NCBI RefSeq assembly: GCF_022179445.1
Contig: NZ_BPQU01000002.1
Location: 124,001 to 188,000, forward strand
Source: Methylobacterium mesophilicum
GTDB lineage: Bacteria > Pseudomonadota > Alphaproteobacteria > Rhizobiales > Beijerinckiaceae
Direction: 5' to 3'
DNA: 64,000 bases
Shown here: positions 28,332 to 37,527 of the stretch, one piece after another
Numbering within the stretch: the first letter of the stretch is position 1
How the letters are laid out: every line of letters begins with the position of its first letter
Notes under the pieces: generated by a model
Seen by the model: only the letters and a program-made list of their open reading frames with translations
The model's database searches: none
Told to the model about the DNA's origin: nothing
Translations under genes and position numbers: made by a program

Positions 28332-28940
28332 TTCCCGTCTGCGGACCGAGCCCTGCGGCTCGCTCGTCCGGCGCAATCCGCAACACGGCGCGGCGTAAGG
28401 ACCGCCGGACAAGGCCGGCCCGGTTCCGCACCGGCAGGATCGCCAACGGCGGCGACGGCACATCCTAGGACGTATCGATCTGGGCCGAGCCGCCACGGTG
28501 CGCGGCTGCCTGCGCGCGGTGCTGCGCAGCCCGCAGGCCTCGATATGGGTGGCACGCGCCGCGCCGGGCCAGCCGCAGGCCGCGACCCGCGCGCCCGGGG
28601 GGCCCCGATCCGAATGCACGGCGACGCGCGCGAAGGACTCGGACGCGATGAGCGCGCATCTGATTCGAAGAGGCCGACGGGCGCGCCTGTCGATCTCCGC
28701 CCCGGAGCGACCCGCATCAACGCCTGGACGTGTATTTTGCGCATTTGCGCACGTTTAAGTCTCCACAATCCGTAAGATTTAAAATCATTCCAAAGGGATG
28801 TGTGACGCACCGGACACGTCCGATGAGTTCCTGCGCCTGTGAGCCCGTCGATTACAATCACGCATTGAATCAGGCCGACAATCGTACGCAAAGACAAGGG
28901 CGCATCGACGCGACGATCTTCTTAAGAATGACTCAAAACT
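28332..28940. other. Long intergenic region before the TonB receptor
   Basis: About 609 bases without a convincing gene. Base composition drops from GC-rich to AT-rich after about 28735. It holds a candidate iron box (28778-28794) and the inverted repeat GCGCA-TT-TGCGC at 28739-28750. Open frames here are Arg/Ala-rich shadows. Confidence 0.5.
28778..28794. promoter_or_regulatory. Candidate Irr (ICE-type) iron-control box
   Basis: The sequence TTTAAAATCATTCCAAA matches 12 of the 14 defined positions of the rhizobial ICE motif (TTTAGAA-N3-TTCTAAA) bound by Irr. It lies 146 bases upstream of a siderophore-type TonB receptor. The match is by eye; function is inference. Confidence 0.4.
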
Positions 28941-31115
28941 ATGCCTCAAGGCCGAACAATCCGCGCCGTTGTCTCAAACTCAGACCGCAATTGCACAAAC
29001 AATAAGCGATATGGGCTGGTTTTTACTCTGCTTGCGGCATCGACGACTGTCGTCCACGCACAATCCAGCCCGATCCAGGACGAGGTCATCCTCTCGGAAC
29101 TGAGCGTCACCGGCACGGGTCCCGAGCGGGCGGACGGCCCGGTCGTCGGCTATCGCGCCACGCGCTCGGCGACCGCGACCAAGACCGACACGCCCCTGCG
29201 GGACTCGCCGCAATCGATCAACGTCGTCCCGCGCCAGGTGATCACGGACCAGCAGGACCTGCGCCTGACCGATGCCGTCACCAATGTCAGCAACGTCACG
29301 CCCGGCAGCACCGTGCAGGGCCGCTCGCAGAACTACGTCATCCGCGGCTTCGCCACGCAGCTCTTCGCCGTCGACGGCATCCTGGTCAATCCGGCGATCA
29401 ACTTCTATCCGGTGGAACGCGACCTCGCGAACGCCGAACGGGTCGAGGTGATCAAGGGGCCGGCCTCCGTGCTGTTCGGCCGGGGCGACCCGGGCGGGGT
29501 CGTCAACATCGTCACCCGCAGGCCGACCCTGGAGCCGACCGCGGACGCGAGCGTCCAGGGCGGCAGCTTCGGCTTCCGGCGGTTCCAGGGCTCGGTTTCC
29601 AGCGCGATCCCGTCCATCGATGGGCTGGCCGCGCGCCTCACCTTCGCCGCGCAGGAGGATCCGACCTTCCGCGACATCGGCGGCGACACCAACCGGCGCA
29701 TCTTCATCGCGCCGGCGCTGAGCTGGACGCCGAGCGCCGACACGAGGGTCTACATCAACGCGGAAGCCACCAGCCAGCGCACCCAGTACGATGAGGGGCT
29801 CATCGCTTTCCGTGGCCGCGTGCCGCTGGACAACATCCGCCGCTACTACGGAGAGCCGTCCTCGCGCTATTACGGCGAGGTCAACGGGATCACGATGCGG
29901 GCCGAACACGACGTCAATGAAAACCTGACGCTGCGGCAAGTGATCAACGGGCAATGGGGGGCGTTCAACCTGTTCACGGCCCGTGCCACCGGGGTGAACA
30001 ACGCCGGGACCCAGGTCACGCGGCGCGACGCCTCGGTCGATTCGCATTTCGCAGCCGTGGATACCCAGACCGAAGCGATCATGAAGTTCGACACGCTCGG
30101 CTTCGCCCACACCGCCCTCGTGGGGTTCGAGTACACCAACGGCTTCCGCCATCCCTATTCGCAGCAGGGCACCTACACCCCGGTCAGCTTCTTCAACCCG
30201 GTCTTCGGCGGGACTCCCGGCGCGCTCGGGTTTCAGTCAGAGCTGAAGCAGAAGCTCGAACTGTTCGGGTTTTACCTGCAGGACCAGATCGCCCTCACGC
30301 CCCAGTTGCAGCTCGTGCTCGGCGCCCGGTTCGATCTCGGCACCCAATATTACTTCAATCGCCTTCCGGCTTCGAGAACCCAACCTCCGGAGCAGCAACT
30401 CTTCGGCGCCTCGCCGCGGGTCGGCCTGATCTATCGGCCGTTCGAGCCGCTGACGTTCTATGCCAGCTACGCCACGTCCTTCGCGCCGCAGACCGCGAAC
30501 GTCCTCAACGTCGTCAACCCGGCACCCGAGACGGGCGAGCAGCTCGAGGTCGGAACCCGCATCGACATCAACCCCGACCTGACCCTGAGCGCGGCCGCCT
30601 TCCGGATCACCCGCAACAACGTCGCCGGCAACGACCCCGTCAACACCAACTTCTCGGTGATCACCGGCCAGCAGCGTTCGGAGGGCGTCGAGGCGGACCT
30701 GGCCGGCGAGATCCTTCCGGGCTGGAAGGTCATCGGCGGCGTCGGCTATCTCGATGCGCGGATCACCAAGGACAGGGTCTTCGCGGTCGGCAACCGCCTC
30801 TTGGGCGCGCCGGCCTTCAGCGGCAGCGTGTGGACGACGTACGATGTCCAGGCCGGCTCCCTGCGCGGTCTCGGGCTCGGCATCGGCGTCACCCATGTCG
30901 GCCAGCGCTTCGGCGACCTCAACAACAGCTACAAGGTCGGGGCGTACAATCGGATCGACGCAGCCGTGTATTACGACATCGACGCGCATTACCGGTTCGC
31001 GGTCAACATCCGGAACCTGGCGAACGCACGCTACATCGAGCAGCCGTTCAATCAGTTCAACAACACCCCCGGTGCGCCTTTCACCCTCCTGGCGACGATC
31101 ACTGCGCGGATGTGA
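28941..31115 (+). CDS. TonB-dependent siderophore-type receptor
   Basis: The 724-residue outer-membrane receptor has a signal-like hydrophobic stretch (YGLVFTLLAASTTVVHAQ, about 24-41), a plug domain with DSPQSINVVPRQVI, YVIRGF, ERVEVIKGPASVLFGRGDPGGVVNIVTRRP, and then a long beta-barrel. The plug pattern is that of the FhuE/FpvA-like siderophore class (ferric hydroxamate and similar). It ends in ITARM instead of the usual aromatic residue, a small deviation. It faces a PepSY-domain membrane protein, a frequent partner in ferric siderophore handling. Confidence 0.9.
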   Translation: MPQGRTIRAVVSNSDRNCTNNKRYGLVFTLLAASTTVVHAQSSPIQDEVILSELSVTGTGPERADGPVVGYRATRSATATKTDTPLRDSPQSINVVPRQVITDQQDLRLTDAVTNVSNVTPGSTVQGRSQNYVIRGFATQLFAVDGILVNPAINFYPVERDLANAERVEVIKGPASVLFGRGDPGGVVNIVTRRPTLEPTADASVQGGSFGFRRFQGSVSSAIPSIDGLAARLTFAAQEDPTFRDIGGDTNRRIFIAPALSWTPSADTRVYINAEATSQRTQYDEGLIAFRGRVPLDNIRRYYGEPSSRYYGEVNGITMRAEHDVNENLTLRQVINGQWGAFNLFTARATGVNNAGTQVTRRDASVDSHFAAVDTQTEAIMKFDTLGFAHTALVGFEYTNGFRHPYSQQGTYTPVSFFNPVFGGTPGALGFQSELKQKLELFGFYLQDQIALTPQLQLVLGARFDLGTQYYFNRLPASRTQPPEQQLFGASPRVGLIYRPFEPLTFYASYATSFAPQTANVLNVVNPAPETGEQLEVGTRIDINPDLTLSAAAFRITRNNVAGNDPVNTNFSVITGQQRSEGVEADLAGEILPGWKVIGGVGYLDARITKDRVFAVGNRLLGAPAFSGSVWTTYDVQAGSLRGLGLGIGVTHVGQRFGDLNNSYKVGAYNRIDAAVYYDIDAHYRFAVNIRNLANARYIEQPFNQFNNTPGAPFTLLATITARM

Positions 31116-31220
31116 GCCGGATCGGCGCAAATCAGGGGTTCGAGAGGCCTCCAGCCCAGCCCTTTCAAGGTGTTTGGCCAGGTGCGCGTCGTGGGATCGG
31201 CGCTCCCGAGCCGATCACGC

Positions 31221-31384
31221 GCGCCCCTTTCCCGGACGGGTGAAGCGAAGCGGAACCTGATCCGGGATCCAGCACACGAAGCGCCGCGCCAGCGGCACGG
31301 GTCGATCAGGCGGACGCTGCGCGCCGTATTGTGCTGGATCCCGGGTCGCATTCCGCTAGCGCTGCATGCGCCCGGGAAAGGGCC
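31221..31384. repeat. Large imperfect inverted repeat
   Basis: Arms of about 36 bases, starting AGCGGAA and containing CCGGGATCCAGCACA, pair across a centre of about 38 bases (31249-31283 with 31321-31357). Outer arms CCTTTCCCGG (31226-31235) and CCGGGAAAGG (31372-31381) extend the structure. It is a palindromic intergenic element of about 160 bases in the convergent gap. Confidence 0.7.
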
Positions 31385-31423
31385 GGGCGGACCTGCTCGA
31401 CACATGTCCTGGTCTCAGCCCAA

Positions 31424-31567
31424 CATCTTGAAACCGCTGTGTCTGGGACCTTTTGCGGGCGCAGGGTGGAACCCTGCTGTCGGGCTTTGCCCGATCCATC
31501 AGGGGCCAAATCCTAGAGGTCTTGCCCCGAACCCCGCCAAAGGGCTGAGCCCTTTGGAAACCCGGTC
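31424..31567. repeat. Methylobacterium-type intergenic repeat, copy 2
   Basis: An inverted copy relative to the ones at 19.1 and 58.1 kb. Stems AAAGGGCTGAGCCCTTT and CGGGCTTTGCCCG and the GGACCTTTTGCGGGC tail are recognisable. It lies between the convergent TonB receptor and PepSY genes, next to the large inverted repeat at 31221-31384. Together these two elements fill the 464-base gap 31116-31579, in which no gene was seen. Confidence 0.7.
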
Positions 31568-31579
31568 GTCCTCGCCGCG

Positions 31580-32824
31580 CTACCGTCCCGTGTCGCCGAC
31601 GGGCTCCGGGCGGGGCTTCGCCACGCGGAGGGGCGTCGCGGCTCTCGGCTGCGCACGCCGGCGGCTCGCGCGGCGACGCAGGATGTAGAGGGTCAGGCCG
31701 GTGGCGGCGAAGCCCGGCATGGCCAGCGCTGCCAGGCAGAACAGCAGGGCGAACAGGTCGCCGAAGAACCGGCCGCGATGCACCTCCAGGATGGACTGGA
31801 GGATCTGCCGCCCGAGGGGCGTGTCGGCGGCGTGCTCGGCTGACAGGAAGGCGCCCGTGGCGGCGTCGTAGCGCGCCTCGTTGCGGGCGCTGAGGGACGC
31901 GACACCCCGGGGCAGCCAGCGGATGCGGATCGTCGCCGTGTCGGCCCCCGGCAGGGTCAGGGTCACGACGCCGGCCTCCTGCCCCTCTCCGGCCCGGAAC
32001 GCCGCCCAGGCGCGGTCGACGGCGTCGGGCCGGGAGTCCGGCACGGGAGAAGCCTCCCCATGGCCGGCCATGCGGGCCGGCTTCGCCCGCTCCGACGGCC
32101 CGGCGAGCAGCCAGGTGGCGCCGTCCTTGAACGCCGGGTAGGACCAGGTCAGGCCGGTGAGCGCGATGACCAGGTAGACCGGCGTCAGCCAGGTCCCGGC
32201 CACGGCGTGCAGGGACCACCAGCGCGGCCGGCCCGGCCGCGACAGGCTCGGCTTCAGCCAGATCCGCCAACGATGGATCTTGGGCCAGCGCAGGTAGAGG
32301 CCGGTGGCGAGGAACACGATCAGCGCCAGGGTGCAAGCCCCCGTGATGGTCCGGCCCCAGCCCTTGGACCCGCCGGGAATGAGCAGCCAGCGGTGCAGGT
32401 CCCGCACCGTCGCGAAGGCCGCCTCCAGCCGGACGGGGCCCAGCACCGCGCCGTCATAGGGGTCGGCATAGACCGAGGGCGGCCGCACCCGGGTCTCCGG
32501 GTCGCGGGCGAAGCGCACGAACGCGCTCGCGTTCGGGTCGTCCGACAGGGTGAGGGCGTTCACGATTCGGCCGCCCGCCTGGGCGTCGATCCGGGCGGCG
32601 AGGGCGGTGGGGGCAAGCGGCACCCGGTCCGCCGCCTCGACCCGCATCCGGTCGCGGTTGGCGAAGGCGGTGATCGCCTCCTCGTAGCTCATCAGCGCGC
32701 CGGTCAGGCCCATCAGCGCGAGCACGAACCCGGCGGTGAGGCCGAGCGCCCAGTGCAGGCGGAACAGGACGGTCCGGGGGGAGGGAATCGGCAGCGGCTT
32801 CACGATGCCGGCTGCGTAGCGCAA
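31580..32824 (-). CDS. PepSY-domain membrane protein
   Basis: The 414-residue protein has four hydrophobic helices, two of them after conserved His positions (LFRLHWALGLTAGFVLALMGLTG; DLHRWLL; WWSLHAVAGTW; LEVHRGRFFGDLF), typical of PepSY-associated TM proteins such as PiuB/FoxB. These are linked to iron uptake or ferric siderophore reduction, probably with heme coordinated by the histidines. The first codon of the frame is TTG; a GTG 21 bases in (VKPLPIPSP) is as good a start. It is convergent with the TonB receptor. Confidence 0.85.
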   Translation of the reverse strand: MRYAAGIVKPLPIPSPRTVLFRLHWALGLTAGFVLALMGLTGALMSYEEAITAFANRDRMRVEAADRVPLAPTALAARIDAQAGGRIVNALTLSDDPNASAFVRFARDPETRVRPPSVYADPYDGAVLGPVRLEAAFATVRDLHRWLLIPGGSKGWGRTITGACTLALIVFLATGLYLRWPKIHRWRIWLKPSLSRPGRPRWWSLHAVAGTWLTPVYLVIALTGLTWSYPAFKDGATWLLAGPSERAKPARMAGHGEASPVPDSRPDAVDRAWAAFRAGEGQEAGVVTLTLPGADTATIRIRWLPRGVASLSARNEARYDAATGAFLSAEHAADTPLGRQILQSILEVHRGRFFGDLFALLFCLAALAMPGFAATGLTLYILRRRASRRRAQPRAATPLRVAKPRPEPVGDTGR

Positions 32825-33161
32825 AATCCGGTCCCGTTAAAACGAATTTTGCTCGAGAACATCGTCTTGGACATCGGCTTCGGGATGATGCTCTAGACCT
32901 TTGATGTCGCGTCCTCGTTTTTCGAAAGCCGGGGGCGACCTTTCCCGATGATGCGCGAGGTCTTTGATAGTGTGGCATTGTCAGAGCCGAATGGATTTCT
33001 CCTTCGTGGAAAGATGCTCGCGCAGAGTTCGGCCACGCAGACGACGACGAGCCGCGTAGCCCTACGCGATCTGACGGGTGACAGAGCCGCCATCCGGTGA
33101 CAGGATCATGCCCGGGATACGCCACCCACTCCCGCATGGTCTGTGAAAGGGGCTCGATTCG
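32825..33161. other. Gene-free stretch before AbrB/VapC
   Basis: About 337 bases, less GC-rich than the average. It must hold the promoters of the PepSY gene and of the AbrB/VapC pair. No repeat, terminator or small gene was convincingly seen. Confidence 0.5.
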
Positions 33162-33449
33162 ATGCATCAACCTCTGCGCCGGACGGTCCAGGTCGGCGAG
33201 AACGGGAGGATGAACCTTCCCGCGGAGATGCGCCGCATCCTGGGTCTGACCGGATCGGGCCGCGTCATCCTCACACAGGATGAAGATGGCATCCGCATCA
33301 CAACGGTCGAGCAGGCCCTGAAGCGTGTCCGTAGCCTGGCGGCGCCCTTTGCCGAGGGCCGCGGATCCGTGGTCGATGCGTTCATCGCGGAGAAACGTGC
33401 AGACGCGGCCCGTGAGGATGCCGAGGGCAACGCCGACCCGCATGCCTGA
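33162..33449 (+). CDS. AbrB/MazE-type antitoxin
   Basis: The 95-residue protein contains a swapped-hairpin AbrB-type DNA-binding domain (TVQVGENGRMNLPAEMRRILGLTGSGRVILTQDEDGIRITT). A helical and acidic tail follows. It overlaps the start of the PIN toxin gene by eight bases. The antitoxin should bind the toxin and the module's own promoter. Confidence 0.88.
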   Translation: MHQPLRRTVQVGENGRMNLPAEMRRILGLTGSGRVILTQDEDGIRITTVEQALKRVRSLAAPFAEGRGSVVDAFIAEKRADAAREDAEGNADPHA

Positions 33450-33831
33450 TCCGATCCTCGACGCATCGGCCGTCCTGACGGTCATCTTCGACGAGGCCGG
33501 AGCCGACCGCGTGGCCGCTCACCTGCCCGGCGCCAAGGTCTCCGCTGTCAACGCGGCCGAGGTCATGACGAAACTTTTCGACCTCGGCATACCCGGAAAC
33601 ACCGTCGACGCGATCCTCGAAGGATTGCAACTCACGATCTTGCCGTTCGGGATGGTGGAGGCGCGGGAAACCGCCCGGATGCGCCCACTCACCCGGCACG
33701 CCGGCCTCTCGCTCGGGGACCGCGCCTGTCTGGCGACCGCAAGGCTGGAGAACGCTCCGGCCCTGACGTCGGACAGGGCCTGGGCGCGGCTGGGCCAGAC
33801 CGTTTCGGTCGACATCGACGTGCTGCGCTGA
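33442..33831 (+). CDS. vapC: PIN-domain toxin (VapC-type)
   Basis: The 129-residue toxin starts MPDPILDASAVLTVIFDEAGADRV, the first Asp/Glu of the PIN catalytic site. It then has NAAEVMTKLFDLG and SLGDRACLATARLENAPALTSDRAWARLG, which carry the remaining acidic residues. The true start lies inside the antitoxin gene and gives the family's normal length. It appears to be intact. Confidence 0.88.
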   Translation: MPDPILDASAVLTVIFDEAGADRVAAHLPGAKVSAVNAAEVMTKLFDLGIPGNTVDAILEGLQLTILPFGMVEARETARMRPLTRHAGLSLGDRACLATARLENAPALTSDRAWARLGQTVSVDIDVLR

Positions 33832-33905
33832 CCGGCACGGATCGGCAGGCCGCGCTTGCCCAAGCCCGGCACGGCATTGTGAGGCTCCGCGACCGCGGCC
33901 CGGCC

Positions 33906-35504
33906 TCAGGTGATCGGCGCCGGGTTGAACAGGGTCAGGTCGTTGAACAGGCCCCAGCGGTCGGACCAGGGCCGCTTGCGCCCGCTCGCCACGTCGAGGA
34001 TCAGGTGGAACAGCTCCCAGCCGACCTGCTCGATCGTGGCCTCGCCGGTGGCGATGCGGCCGGCATCGAGGTCGATCAGGTCGGACCAGCGCTCGGCCAG
34101 CTCCGTCCGGGTGGCGACCTTGATCACCGGGGCCTGAGCGAGACCGTAGGGCGTGCCGCGGCCGGTGGAGAACACCTGCAGGGTGATCCCCGAGGCGAGC
34201 TGGAGCGTGCCGCAGACGAAGTCGCTGGCTGGGGTCGCGGCGAAGATCAGGCCCTTCTCGCGGACGCGCTCGCCCGGCGCCAGCACCCCGGCGATCGCGC
34301 CGGTGCCGGACTTGGCGACCGAGCCCAGGGCCTTCTCGACGATGTTGTTGAGGCCGCCCTTCTTGTTGCCGGGCGACGGGTTGGCCCGGCGGTCGGCCTC
34401 GCCCTTGGCGAGATAGGCATCGTACCAGGCCATCTCGCGGATCAGGGCCTGGGCCACCTCCGGCGTCCTGGCCCGGGGGGTCAGGAGGTGGATCGCGTCG
34501 CGGACCTCGGTGACCTCGGAGAACAGCACGGTGCCGCCGCAGGCCACGATCAGGTCGGCGCAGTAACCGAGGGCCGGGTTGGCGGTGACGCCGGAGAACG
34601 CGTCGCTGCCGCCGCATTGCAGGCCGATCACGAGATCGGAGGCCGGACAGGTCTCGCGGGTGCGCCGGTTCAGCACCTCCAGGCGGGCTTCCGCCATCGC
34701 CAGGATGCTGTCGAGCATCGCGGAAAAGCCCTGGTGGCGCTCGTCCTGGAGCCGGACCACCCCGTCCCCGGAAGCGCCGCCATCGGGCAGCAGCCGCTCC
34801 GAGACGAGCTTCTCGCAGCCCAGCCCGACCACCATCGCTTCGCCGCCGAAATTCGGGTTCTGCGCGAGGCTCTGGAGGGTCCGGATCGGCACCACAGCCT
34901 CCGGGGCGTTGATGGCGACGCCGCAGCCATACGCATGGGTGAGGCCGACCACGTCGTCGACGTTGGGGAAGCGCGGCAGCAGCTCCTGCTTGATCCGCCT
35001 GATCGCCACGTCGAGGGTGCCGGCGACGCATTGCACGCTGATCGAGATCGCCAGGATGTTCTTGGTGCCCACCGACCCGTCCGGGTTGCGGTAGCCCTCG
35101 AAGGTGTAGCCCTCGAGCGGGGGCAGGGGCGCCGGCACCCGTGTGGCGAGTTCCAGCGCGTCGAGGGCGGGGGCGACCGGGGTCGCGACCCGGGATTCCT
35201 CGACCCAGGCGCCCCGCGGGATCGCTTGCGTGGCGATGCCGACCACCTCGCCGTAGCGACGCACCGCGCCGCCCTCCGGGATGTCGGACAGCGCCACCTT
35301 GTGGCCCTGCGGGACGAACTCGACGAGTTCGAGCCCGTCCGGGAACGCCGTGCCGGCGGGCAGCCCGAAGGCGTTGACCACGATCGCGACGTTGTCGTGC
35401 TCGCTCAGCCGGATCGTGCGCGGCACGTCCCCGGCCGGGCGCTCGAGGCTCGGGCGATCCTGGGTCGGGCGATCCTGGGTCGCGCTGTCGATCTCGGCCT
35501 GCAT
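33906..35504 (-). CDS. garD: Galactarate dehydratase
   Basis: The 532-residue enzyme removes water from galactarate or glucarate to give 5-keto-4-deoxyglucarate, using Fe(II). Segments such as [84 protein letters not shown] and [21 protein letters not shown] closely match GarD. It has an N-terminal extension of 20-25 residues with repeated QDRP units. It follows garL, 14 bases away, so the two form an operon. Confidence 0.93.
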   Translation of the reverse strand: MQAEIDSATQDRPTQDRPSLERPAGDVPRTIRLSEHDNVAIVVNAFGLPAGTAFPDGLELVEFVPQGHKVALSDIPEGGAVRRYGEVVGIATQAIPRGAWVEESRVATPVAPALDALELATRVPAPLPPLEGYTFEGYRNPDGSVGTKNILAISISVQCVAGTLDVAIRRIKQELLPRFPNVDDVVGLTHAYGCGVAINAPEAVVPIRTLQSLAQNPNFGGEAMVVGLGCEKLVSERLLPDGGASGDGVVRLQDERHQGFSAMLDSILAMAEARLEVLNRRTRETCPASDLVIGLQCGGSDAFSGVTANPALGYCADLIVACGGTVLFSEVTEVRDAIHLLTPRARTPEVAQALIREMAWYDAYLAKGEADRRANPSPGNKKGGLNNIVEKALGSVAKSGTGAIAGVLAPGERVREKGLIFAATPASDFVCGTLQLASGITLQVFSTGRGTPYGLAQAPVIKVATRTELAERWSDLIDLDAGRIATGEATIEQVGWELFHLILDVASGRKRPWSDRWGLFNDLTLFNPAPIT

Positions 35505-35518
35505 CGAACGTTCCCTGC

Positions 35519-36289
35519 TCAGCCTTCGGTGCGGAAACGCCCGGCCAGGGCCTCGGCGTTGCGCGCGAGCAACCCCAGATCCGAGCCGACCGCGGTGAAC
35601 CGGGTGCCGGCCGCGATGTAGCGCTTGGCCAGGTCCTCGCTCGGCGTGAGGATGCCGGCATGCTTGCCGGCCTTCACGATCCGGCCGATGGCCGCCTCGA
35701 TGGTCGCGACCACCTCCGGGTGACCCTGTTGGCCGAGATGGCCGAGGCTGGTGGATAGGTCGCCGGGCCCGATGAACACGCCGTCCACGCCTTCCACGGC
35801 GGCGATCGCGTCCAGATTGTCGAGGGCGCGGCGGGACTCGACCTGCACGATCACGACGATCTCAGCCTCACAGCGGGTGTGGTAGTCCGGGATGCGCCCG
35901 AACCGGGCGGCCCGGGGCGCCTGCGAGAAGCCGCGGATGCCGCGGGGCGCGTAGCGCGTCGCCGCCACGACCCGCTCGGCCTGCGCGGCATCGTCGATAT
36001 TGGGGATCATCAGCGACTGGGCGCCGGCATCCAGGATGCGCTTGATGGTGATGGGGTCGTCGCTCGGCACCCGCACCACCGGGTTGGTGGCGTTCTCCAT
36101 CATGGCCTGGAGCTGGAAGTAGATATCCCGCAGGTCGTTGGCGGAGTGCTCCATGTCGAGGAGCAGCCAGTCGAACCCGGCGCCGGCGACGATCTCGGTG
36201 GAGATCGGGCTCGCGAGGCTGCACCACAGGCCGATCTGCTGGCGCCCCGCGCCGAGGGCGGCCTTGAAGCGGTTGGTGAGTCGGTCCAT
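35519..36289 (-). CDS. garL: 2-dehydro-3-deoxyglucarate (5-keto-4-deoxyglucarate) aldolase
   Basis: The 256-residue HpcH/HpaI-type class II aldolase splits keto-deoxyglucarate to pyruvate and tartronate semialdehyde. Motifs: [101 protein letters not shown]. The start MDRLTNRF was preferred over an upstream in-frame ATG 69 bases away because it begins the family similarity. It is the upstream partner of garD, downstream of a LysR gene. Confidence 0.93.
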   Translation of the reverse strand: MDRLTNRFKAALGAGRQQIGLWCSLASPISTEIVAGAGFDWLLLDMEHSANDLRDIYFQLQAMMENATNPVVRVPSDDPITIKRILDAGAQSLMIPNIDDAAQAERVVAATRYAPRGIRGFSQAPRAARFGRIPDYHTRCEAEIVVIVQVESRRALDNLDAIAAVEGVDGVFIGPGDLSTSLGHLGQQGHPEVVATIEAAIGRIVKAGKHAGILTPSEDLAKRYIAAGTRFTAVGSDLGLLARNAEALAGRFRTEG

Positions 36290-36381
36290 GGCGATCCCTC
36301 TCCTGGCGGCCCCGGCCTCTGCGGGCCGTCGGGTGCCCATCAGGCGCAGCCTTTCCACCGGAGGTCAAAGCCAAAGGCTGG

Positions 36382-36412
36382 ATCGATCGATACCGTCGGC
36401 GCATCGATCGAT
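36382..36412. promoter_or_regulatory. Twin palindromes ATCGATCGAT between the LysR gene and garL
   Basis: Two copies of the self-complementary 10-mer ATCGATCGAT (36382-36391 and 36403-36412) have centres 21 bases apart, about two helical turns. They lie 93-123 bases before the garL start. A tandem duplication of GCCGCGGGCGCTTGG (36413-36427 and 36437-36451) follows. This is a plausible operator for the hexarate genes. Confidence 0.4.
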
Positions 36413-36452
36413 GCCGCGGGCGCTTGGCTCATCCAGGCCGCGGGCGCTTGGA

Positions 36453-37343
36453 TCAGGCCGGGGGCAGCTCCGCCAGGATCGCGACCAGCCGGGCGATCAG
36501 CGGCTCGTCCGCGTCGCGCCGCCAGGCCAGGACCAGCTCGGCGGGGCGGGGGGCCGGCAGCACCAGCGGCCGGAACGCCACGCCCTCGAAGCGCAGGCGC
36601 TCGGCCGCCGCCGGCACGAGGGCGATGCCGAGGTCGGCCCGGACCAGGGCCAGGATCGAGTGGATCTGGGTCATCCACTGCACGATCCGGGGCTCCACGG
36701 CCGCCTCCGCGAGCAGGCCGAGGATCAGGTCGTGGAAGTAGCGCGCCTCGTTCGGCGCGTAGGCGATGAACGGTTCGCCGCCGAGATCGCCCGGGGCGAG
36801 ATGCGCGCGCGCCGCCAGGGGATTCCCGGCCGGCAGGGCCACCACCAGGGGCTCGGCCAGCGCCCGGACCGCGATCAGGTCCGGATGGACGATGGGCGGA
36901 CGCACCAGGGCCGCGTCGAGACGGCCGGCGAGGAGCTCCTCGACCTGATCCCGGCTGACCATCTCGCGCAGCGCCAGCGTGACGTCGGGCAGCGCCCGCC
37001 GGAGGGCGGTGACGAGGCGGGGCAGGACATCGTAGGCCGAGGCCGCGGTGAAGCCGAGCTTCAGCACCCCCGCGCGCCCGGCCGCGACCTGGCGGGTGAC
37101 GTGCGTCGCGGTCTCGGCGAGCCGGAGGATGCGCTGCGCCTCCGGCAGGAAGCTGCGCCCGGCCGCGGTCAGCCGGACGGATCGGCTGGTGCGCTCCAGG
37201 AGCTGCACGTCGAGCACCCGCTCCAGCACCTGGATCTGCCGCGACAGGGGCGGTTGCGTCATGTTCAGCCGGGCGGCCGCACGCCCGAAATGCAGCTCCT
37301 CCGCCACGGCGGCGAAGCACCGGAGCTGGCTGAAGTCGAACAT
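36453..37343 (-). CDS. LysR-family transcriptional regulator, probably of garLD
   Basis: The 296-residue protein has an N-terminal HTH (LRCFAAVAEELHFGRAAARLNMTQPPLSRQIQVLE) and a type 2 periplasmic-binding-fold effector domain (LGFTAASAYDVLPRLVTALRRALPDVTLAL). It is the upstream gene on the same strand as garL and garD, with about 160 bases between. Control of hexarate breakdown is a reasonable inference from position only. Confidence 0.85.
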   Translation of the reverse strand: MFDFSQLRCFAAVAEELHFGRAAARLNMTQPPLSRQIQVLERVLDVQLLERTSRSVRLTAAGRSFLPEAQRILRLAETATHVTRQVAAGRAGVLKLGFTAASAYDVLPRLVTALRRALPDVTLALREMVSRDQVEELLAGRLDAALVRPPIVHPDLIAVRALAEPLVVALPAGNPLAARAHLAPGDLGGEPFIAYAPNEARYFHDLILGLLAEAAVEPRIVQWMTQIHSILALVRADLGIALVPAAAERLRFEGVAFRPLVLPAPRPAELVLAWRRDADEPLIARLVAILAELPPA

Positions 37344-37449
37344 CGGATCTCCCCTGCACGCCGGGACGCGGAGGGGAGATCATAAGGCCTCTGCGCCCCT
37401 CAGTCGTTCGGCCGATAGAGGTACCGGCCTCCACCGGACCTGCGCACAG

Positions 37450-37524
37450 GTCCGGGGATCCCGAAGGGCCCGCGGCCCTTCGGCAGGGCTCGGGGCGCGG
37501 AGCCCCGAGGTTCGCGGGGCGCTG
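37450..37524. repeat. Intergenic repeat, copy 3 (partial)
   Basis: It contains CGAAGGGC-N4-GCCCTTCG and GGGGCGCGGAGCCCC stems of the same family as copies 1, 2 and 4. It lies just past the 3' end of the branched-chain amino-acid binding protein gene. Confidence 0.6.
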
Positions 37525-37527
37525 GTC

